Of a DNA stretch of 53,111 nt, positions 48,542-53,111 are shown in pieces. Under the pieces are notes generated by a model. That model ran no database searches, had not been told where the DNA came from, and was given only the letters and a program-made list of their open reading frames with translations. Position 1 is the first letter of the stretch, and each line of letters begins with the position of its first letter. The DNA is from Olsenella profusa (lineage in GTDB: Bacteria; Actinomycetota; Coriobacteriia; Coriobacteriales; Atopobiaceae): the NCBI RefSeq assembly GCF_016900315.1, contig NZ_JACSNQ010000015.1:1-53111 (forward strand). The letters run 5' to 3'. A program made the position numbers and the translations under genes.

Positions 48542-49729
48542 CTACCCGCGCCGCCGCGCGCGGCCGAGTGCCATCCCTGCGGCGGCGAGCGCCACGGCGA
48601 AGAGCGCCGTGAGCCCCGTCTGCGCCGCCACCGACGCCACGAGCCCGCCCGTCGTCCCCGTGGCGGCGTACACCTCGCCGAGCGCGTGGACGACCCACCA
48701 GACGGGTGTGAGGCGCGCCACGGCCGTGACCGCCGCGCCCATGCTGGCCTGCTGAACCCACGTCCCGCCGAGGAAGGTCAGCACCATCGAGCCGATGTTG
48801 CCGGCCGCGTGCGCCAGGTCCCCGGTGGCCCCGAGGCTCCAGAGCAGGTACCCGAAGGCGGCCCCCACGCAGGCCAGCGCGAGCAGCGGGGCCTGCGCCA
48901 GCAGCACCAGCCGCGCGTCGGCCGCGGCAAGCGAGCCCGCGCACCACAGCGCCCCGAGCGCCTCGACCGCCGCCCAGACCGCAAGTCCCACGCCCAGGCA
49001 CGCAAGCGCGAGCTGCGCCCCGCGCGCCGTCTCGGTGAGCGGGGCGGCCAGGAGCCGCTGCGTGACCGGCTGGTCGCGCCCGAGCGAGCGCAGCCCGCAG
49101 GCAACCAGTATCGCCGTCCCGCCAAAGAGCGCGTAGGTCGAGAACTGCATGTAGACGAGGTAGTCGCTCGGCAGTCCGGCCTCCTCGGCCTCGATGACGC
49201 CCACCTCGAGCCGCGTCTCGGCCTCCCCGCGCGCCTGCCGCGCCACGCCCACGGCCTCCTCCGCGGTAAGGTCCGTCTCGGCGAGCAGTGCGTAGAGCTG
49301 CTGCGCCCCGGCGCGCACCCGCTCGTCGGCAAGGGACCCGCGCGCGTCGCTGTAGCTCACCACGCACTCCAACGCGGGCGGCTCGGCGCCGGCGCGCGCG
49401 GCGGCCTCGAGGCCCTCCCCGTAGCCCTCCGGGATCACGAGCACGTAGTTGGCGAGGTCCTTGGCCGCGGCGTCCTGCAGCGCGTAGGTGGTGTCGGGCA
49501 GCTCCACGAGCTCGCCTTCCTCGGCCGCCCACGCGGCGAGCGCCCCCGACACCGCCGAGCCGTCCCGGTCGATCACGGCCACGGTGGGCCGGACGGCCTC
49601 GTAGGGGCCGGACCCCGTGCCCACGTAGGAGGCCATGAGCCACCCGAACGCCGCGAGCGCGACCACGTAGATGGCCAGAAGCCCGCGATGCCGCAGGACC
49701 ACCCGTCCGGCGAGCCTAAAGAGCTGCAT
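48542..49729 (-). CDS. ABC-2 type transporter permease (second permease)
   Basis: A 395-residue membrane protein with an N-terminal helix (RHRGLLAIYVVALAAFGWLMASYV), a large external loop (about 45-190), then five helices at about 185-390, the layout of ABC-2 export permeases. It lies last in the minus-strand operon and overlaps the first permease by 14 bp. The two permeases differ in sequence and likely form a heterodimer with the ATPase. Substrate unknown; lipid, drug or peptide export is typical. Confidence 0.85.
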   Translation of the reverse strand: MQLFRLAGRVVLRHRGLLAIYVVALAAFGWLMASYVGTGSGPYEAVRPTVAVIDRDGSAVSGALAAWAAEEGELVELPDTTYALQDAAAKDLANYVLVIPEGYGEGLEAAARAGAEPPALECVVSYSDARGSLADERVRAGAQQLYALLAETDLTAEEAVGVARQARGEAETRLEVGVIEAEEAGLPSDYLVYMQFSTYALFGGTAILVACGLRSLGRDQPVTQRLLAAPLTETARGAQLALACLGVGLAVWAAVEALGALWCAGSLAAADARLVLLAQAPLLALACVGAAFGYLLWSLGATGDLAHAAGNIGSMVLTFLGGTWVQQASMGAAVTAVARLTPVWWVVHALGEVYAATGTTGGLVASVAAQTGLTALFAVALAAAGMALGRARRRG

Positions 49730-50906
49730 AGCGCTGCCTCCTCATGAAGAGTGCCGACACGGCGAGAAGAACGGCGGAGATGGCCAGGAGCGCGCCCACC
49801 GACTGGGCGAAGGGCGCGAGCGAGTCGTAGTACGCGAGGCGATAGAATGTCTCGCCGACCTGCACCGCGGGGTTTGCCGCCTGGACGAGCGGCGCGTTCG
49901 CGGAGAGCCAGTCGGCCAGGCGCTGCGACGGCTCTCCGAAGAGCCCGGCCGGCAGCGACAGGCCCATCGTGGCGACGGTGCAGACGACGTCCTTGGCGCT
50001 CGTGGAGACGCGCGGCAGCGAGCCGATGAGGGCGCCCACGGCGCAGCTCACGAGCGCGCACGCCGCGCAGGCCGCCACGGCGAGCCCCTCCCGCCCGCCG
50101 AAGGAGACCCCCACGACGAGGCGCATGTAGAGCAGCGCCACCACCAGGCACGCAAAGACCACGACCCACGCGGCGAGCAGGGAGCTGGCGAGCTGAGCCA
50201 CCGGGCCCACCGCGCCGAGCTGGCGCCTGGCGCCCGCGGGCGTGCCGTCCGCGCGCTTGGAGACCACGAGCAAAAGCGCCACCTGCGCGCCCATGAGGCT
50301 CGAGAAGCCGAGCATTGCGTAGTAGTAGCGCGCGAACTCGCTCGACTCGGTGCGCAGGACGGAGAGGCGCTCGGTGGTCGCGTCGTCGCCGGCGAGCGCC
50401 GAAGCCAGCCGCACGGCCGCACCGGGGGAGGAGAGCGCCTCGGGCGCGACCTCGGCCACGGTCGCAAGCGTCGCCGAGACCTGCAGGGAGCGCTCCAGCA
50501 CGAGCTGCACCACCGCCTGGTCCACGGTGCCGGACTCGCGCGCGGGGACCTCCATGCGCGGCGCGGCCCCCGCCGCGGCCACGACGTAGGCGCAGACCTC
50601 CCCGGACCGTGCGGCCTCGGCGGCCGCCGCCTCGTCGGGGTAGCGCACGGCGTTGATTGGCGCGTCGTCGCCGGAGGAGAGTTCCTCGAGCGCGCCCGCG
50701 AGCGCCTCGGTGCCCTCGGACCCGTCGGAGACCACGCCCACCGCCGCGGCCTGCGTGCCGCCAGCCGGCACGCCGTCGAACATGAACATGAAGACCGTGG
50801 CCAGAAGCAGCGGGAACAGGAGCACCCAGATGACCACGCCACGGTTGCGCAGCGCCTGCAGGAGGTCGAAGCGCATGAGCGAGAAGACCGAGCGCACGGC
50901 ATCCAC
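49716..50906 (-). CDS. ABC-2 type transporter permease (first permease)
   Basis: A 396-residue ABC-2 permease with an N-terminal helix (NRGVVIWVLLFPLLLATVFMFMF), a long loop, and a cluster of helices from about 200. The start is GTG at 50906, 3 bp beyond the ATPase stop codon, with TAGGGG ahead. An exact 12-mer at 49761-49772 encodes VLLA on the coding strand near the C-terminus. Confidence 0.85.
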   Translation of the reverse strand: MDAVRSVFSLMRFDLLQALRNRGVVIWVLLFPLLLATVFMFMFDGVPAGGTQAAAVGVVSDGSEGTEALAGALEELSSGDDAPINAVRYPDEAAAAEAARSGEVCAYVVAAAGAAPRMEVPARESGTVDQAVVQLVLERSLQVSATLATVAEVAPEALSSPGAAVRLASALAGDDATTERLSVLRTESSEFARYYYAMLGFSSLMGAQVALLLVVSKRADGTPAGARRQLGAVGPVAQLASSLLAAWVVVFACLVVALLYMRLVVGVSFGGREGLAVAACAACALVSCAVGALIGSLPRVSTSAKDVVCTVATMGLSLPAGLFGEPSQRLADWLSANAPLVQAANPAVQVGETFYRLAYYDSLAPFAQSVGALLAISAVLLAVSALFMRRQRYAAL

Positions 50907-50909
50907 CCC

Positions 50910-51848
50910 CTAGTCCCTGAGCTCGCGGCCGCAGAGCTCGAGGAAGACGTCGTTCAGGGTGGGCGGCTCGCTCCAGACGCGCCCCACCTCGACGCCCGCG
51001 GCCGCGAGCGCCTCGAGGACGTCCACGAGGCCGTGGGCCGAGGGCGCGCAGTCCACCTTGAGCTCGCCCGCGTCGTAGGCGGCGCGCGCCACGCACGGCA
51101 GCCCCTCGAGCCCCACCATCACCTCCGGCGCCGGCGGCGCGCACTCCACCACGATCTTCTCGCCCACGTCCACGAGGCGCTTGAGCTCGTCGCAGGTGCC
51201 CTCGGCGATGGCGCGCCCGGCGTCCATGATCATGACGCGCCCGCAGATCTGCTCGACCTCCTCCATGTAGTGGCTCGTGTAGACCACGGTGGCGCCCGCG
51301 TCGCGCAGGTGGCAGATCCCGTCCAGGATGGCCCCGCGGCTCTGCGGGTCGACCGCCACGGTGGGCTCGTCGAGGAAGAGCAGCTCGGGGCCGTGCGCGA
51401 TGCCGCAGGCTATGTTGAGGCGCCGCGCCAGGCCGCCTGAGAGCTGGCGCGGCCGCTGCCGGGCGTGGCCGGAGAGCCCCACGAAGTCCAGCGCCTCGTC
51501 CACGAGGCGGGCGCGCTCGCGGCGGTCGCGCACGTAGAGGGCGCAGAAGGCGTCCACGTTCTCCCGCACGGTGAGCTCGTCGAGCACCGCCACCTGCTGC
51601 GGCACCACGCCCACGCGTCGCTTGAGGTCGCGGCGGTCGGGCGCCATCTCCTCGCCGAAGAGGCGGATGGTCCCGCGGTCGTAGGAGAGCAGCTGCAGGA
51701 CGCAGTTGATGGCCGTGGTCTTGCCGCAGCCGTTTGGCCCCAGAAGGCCGAAGATCTCCCCCCGGCCGATGTGCAGGTCAAAGTGGTCGAGCGCGACCCG
51801 CGACCCGTAGCGCTTCACGAGCCCCTCCACGCTGACGATCTCCTCCAT
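50910..51848 (-). CDS. ABC transporter ATP-binding protein
   Basis: A 312-residue ATPase. Walker A LLGPNGCGKTTAIN, Q-loop VVPQQ, signature LSGGLARRLNIA, Walker B LLFLDEPTVAVDP and H-loop YTSHY are all present. A C-terminal 90-residue extension (DVGEKIVVECAPP onward) is common in ABC-2 exporters. The ATG at 51848 follows GAAGGAGGCG; longer in-frame readings run into the regulatory region and are not supported. First gene of the operon ATPase-permease-permease. Confidence 0.93.
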   Translation of the reverse strand: MEEIVSVEGLVKRYGSRVALDHFDLHIGRGEIFGLLGPNGCGKTTAINCVLQLLSYDRGTIRLFGEEMAPDRRDLKRRVGVVPQQVAVLDELTVRENVDAFCALYVRDRRERARLVDEALDFVGLSGHARQRPRQLSGGLARRLNIACGIAHGPELLFLDEPTVAVDPQSRGAILDGICHLRDAGATVVYTSHYMEEVEQICGRVMIMDAGRAIAEGTCDELKRLVDVGEKIVVECAPPAPEVMVGLEGLPCVARAAYDAGELKVDCAPSAHGLVDVLEALAAAGVEVGRVWSEPPTLNDVFLELCGRELRD

Positions 51849-51881
51849 GGCGCCTCCTTCGCGCGTCCGACGCGAGCTTCC

Positions 51882-51975
51882 GTGCCGGCGTACCCTCTGG
51901 CCCCGCGTTGGCGTACCTCGCCGACCCAGCGTCGCCGTACCCCACCGTGCCCAGTGTCGGCGCACCCCGCCCCGC
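51882..51975. repeat. Imperfect 24-bp tandem repeats upstream of the ABC operon
   Basis: Four cores, CGTACCC (51889), CGTACCT (51912), CGTACCC (51936) and CGCACCC (51961), are 23, 24 and 25 bp apart with related G/C-rich flanks. They sit in the ABC operon leader or promoter. Confidence 0.6.
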
Positions 51976-51981
51976 GCGGAA

Positions 51982-52037
51982 GTGACTTCTGTCACGAGTC
52001 GGCGGGAGGGCGGCCGCTCGGCCGTGACATTTGTCAC
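51982..52037. promoter_or_regulatory. Two GTGAC-N4-GTCAC palindromes, 42 bp apart
   Basis: GTGACTTCTGTCAC (51982-51995) and GTGACATTTGTCAC (52024-52037) have perfect 5-bp arms and a start-to-start spacing of 42 bp, four helical turns. They lie between the divergent ABC operon and the sensor kinase, where a NarL/DesR-type response regulator would bind. Confidence 0.65.
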
Positions 52038-52063
52038 GACGTGCTCCCCATCACCCCAGCCAC

Positions 52064-52092
52064 GGCGAGAAGAACCTCGCGGCTGCTAGAAT
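52064..52092 (+). promoter_or_regulatory. 12-mer copy and extended -10 of the sensor kinase gene
   Basis: An exact 12-mer (plus) lies at 52064-52075. TGC-TAGAAT (hexamer 52087-52092) ends 6 bases before ATG 52099, and no ribosome site fits between them, so a leaderless transcript is likely. Confidence 0.6.
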
Positions 52093-52098
52093 CGGCCC

Positions 52099-53111
52099 AT
52101 GGAGAGGATCGCAGACAAGCTCGTGGTGCTTGCGTGCTGCGCGGGGACGCTCGCGCTCACGGGGACGGGGCCGGCCGTGGCGGCGTCGCTGCTCGTGGCG
52201 GTGACGTGCGCGTTTCTTGCCGAGGCCGTGCCCGGGCGCGCGGGGCTCGTGCTGACGGTCGCGCCCTGCGCGCTTGCACTGGCGGTCCCGGCCGCCGCGG
52301 CCTTCGTGGCGCCCGCTGCCTACGACCTCGCGCGCCGCCGGCCCTGGCTCGCCGCCGTGGCCGCGGCGGCGCCGCTCGCGGTCGCCTGGTCGGGGGCACT
52401 GCCCGCGCCGGCCGCCGCCACGGCGCTTCTGGCCTGCGGGTGCGCCGTCCTTCTCGCCCGCCGGACCGACCGTGCGCTCGCGCAACGCGCCGAGAACCTG
52501 CGCGTGGCCGACGACCTGCGGGAGCGCTCGCTGGTCCTGGAGGGCAAGGTGCGCGAGACGCTCGACGCGCAGGACTACGAGGTGCGCCTGGCCACGCTCT
52601 CCGAGCGCTCCCGCATTGCCCGGGAGATTCACGACAGCGTGGGGCACCTGCTCACGCGTGCCGTCGTGCAGGTGGAGGCGCAGCGGGTGGTCCATGCGGG
52701 CGAGCCCTGCGAGCAGGATTTCGCCGCCGTGGCGGGGACGCTGCGCGAGGCGCTCGACGAGGTACGCGCGAGCGTGCACGACCTGCGCGACGACGCCTGC
52801 GACCTCTCTGTGCAGGTGCGCGCGGCCGTCGAGGCGGCCTGCGCGGGGACGCGGGTGGCGCCGACCTGCCGAGTGGAGGCCGGCGAGGCCCCGCCGACGG
52901 TCGCGAGCTGCCTGCTGGCGGTGGTGCGCGAGGCGCTCTCCAACGTGCTGCGCCACTCGGACGCGCGGCACGTGAGCGTGGAGCTCGCCGAGCACCCGGG
53001 GCTCTGGCGGCTGCGGGTGGCGGATGACGGGTCGGCCCCGGCGGTCCCGGCTGTCTCGGTGACCCCGACAGCTCCGGCCATCCCGTCCGTCCCGGCGGCC
53101 CCCTCCGCCCC
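52099..53111 (+). CDS. Sensor histidine kinase, DesK/NarL-partner type (3' end missing)
   Basis: Open to the window end, 337 codons visible. Residues 1-125 hold several hydrophobic helices forming a membrane sensor without a clear extracellular domain. A coiled-coil leads to the HisKA_3 motif SRIAREIHDSVGHLL with phospho-His178, then the N-box VVREALSNVLRHSDA and VADDGSAP as the start of the G-box, running into an Ala/Pro-rich stretch. This class pairs with LuxR-type regulators and often controls a neighbouring ABC exporter. An exact 12-mer (minus) at 52447-52458 encodes VLLA. Confidence 0.88.
   Translation, partial: MERIADKLVVLACCAGTLALTGTGPAVAASLLVAVTCAFLAEAVPGRAGLVLTVAPCALALAVPAAAAFVAPAAYDLARRRPWLAAVAAAAPLAVAWSGALPAPAAATALLACGCAVLLARRTDRALAQRAENLRVADDLRERSLVLEGKVRETLDAQDYEVRLATLSERSRIAREIHDSVGHLLTRAVVQVEAQRVVHAGEPCEQDFAAVAGTLREALDEVRASVHDLRDDACDLSVQVRAAVEAACAGTRVAPTCRVEAGEAPPTVASCLLAVVREALSNVLRHSDARHVSVELAEHPGLWRLRVADDGSAPAVPAVSVTPTAPAIPSVPAAPSA

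Noticed and set aside
47295..49643. 782-codon minus-strand frame across TIGR02452 and the permease
   Set aside because: It crosses an intergenic palindromic array and is out of frame with both clear genes; composition is Arg/Gly/Ala-rich.

Overview
This is high-GC DNA, densely coded with short operons, that looks like an anaerobic actinobacterium of the class Coriobacteriia (Olsenella/Atopobium-like). The assignment is an inference from very high G+C, frequent GTG starts, a two-domain superoxide reductase typical of anaerobes, a mannose-type PTS with its DUF956 partner, and the actinobacterial order nusB-xseB-tlyA-nadK-recN. No rRNA, tRNA, prophage, insertion sequence or CRISPR array was seen.

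Layout. 1-3495: PadR/DUF2812 pair, superoxide reductase, and an NAD-synthetase-like protein that has lost its catalytic residues. 3566-5825: ruvC-ruvA-ruvB behind a LexA-type box. 5983-7090: a stand-alone fructose-type EIIA and a DJ-1/PfpI protein. 7280-12068: argC-argJ-argB-argD behind a good promoter and an inverted-repeat operator candidate. 12069-14399: repeat arrays on both sides of an AbiEi/DUF559-like gene. 14400-20459: an MFS transporter (minus strand), phospholipase C-like protein, Vsr endonuclease, metallophosphoesterase, and an SGNH hydrolase fused to an acetyltransferase. 20975-28905: ATP-grasp-like protein, dGTPase-like protein, RarA, a DUF948/anti-sigma/sigma-factor cluster, and an AI-2E-type transporter. 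29453-34347: alaS-ruvX-mltG-yqeG. 34841-37890: shikimate kinase, a catalytically stripped AroB homologue, and a Pro-peptidase. 38211-41502: mannose-family PTS EIIAB-EIIC-EIID and DUF956. 41594-47097: efp, asp23, nusB, xseB, tlyA, nadK, recN. 47424-53111: a PARG-like TIGR02452 protein, a minus-strand ABC export operon, and a divergent, incomplete DesK-like sensor kinase.

The most striking content is repeated DNA. (i) A 12-mer, GGCGAGAAGRAC, occurs 38 times exactly by hand count (about one per 1.4 kb, both strands), against about 0.01 expected by chance. Its density and its placement between genes and at protein tails resemble the DNA uptake sequences of Neisseria and Haemophilus. (ii) Four intergenic regions carry 48-49 bp palindromic units at a 62-bp period, so a roughly 17-bp arm alternates orientation every 31 bp. 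Two of these arrays flank the AbiEi/DUF559-like gene. (iii) Two regions carry GTTAGGAATC-type arrays with a period of about 41 bp, and one region carries a GGGTACGTACACCC array with a 32-bp period. Each runs in one orientation and then flips at the centre. The periods are near whole numbers of helical turns, which suggests phased protein-binding sites. I know of no description of these families, but no database search was possible.

Two retained pseudoenzymes (NadE-like and AroB-like), an anti-sigma protein with a changed ATP-binding N-box, an SGNH-GNAT fusion and a Vsr nuclease with no methylase in view are the other points of interest.
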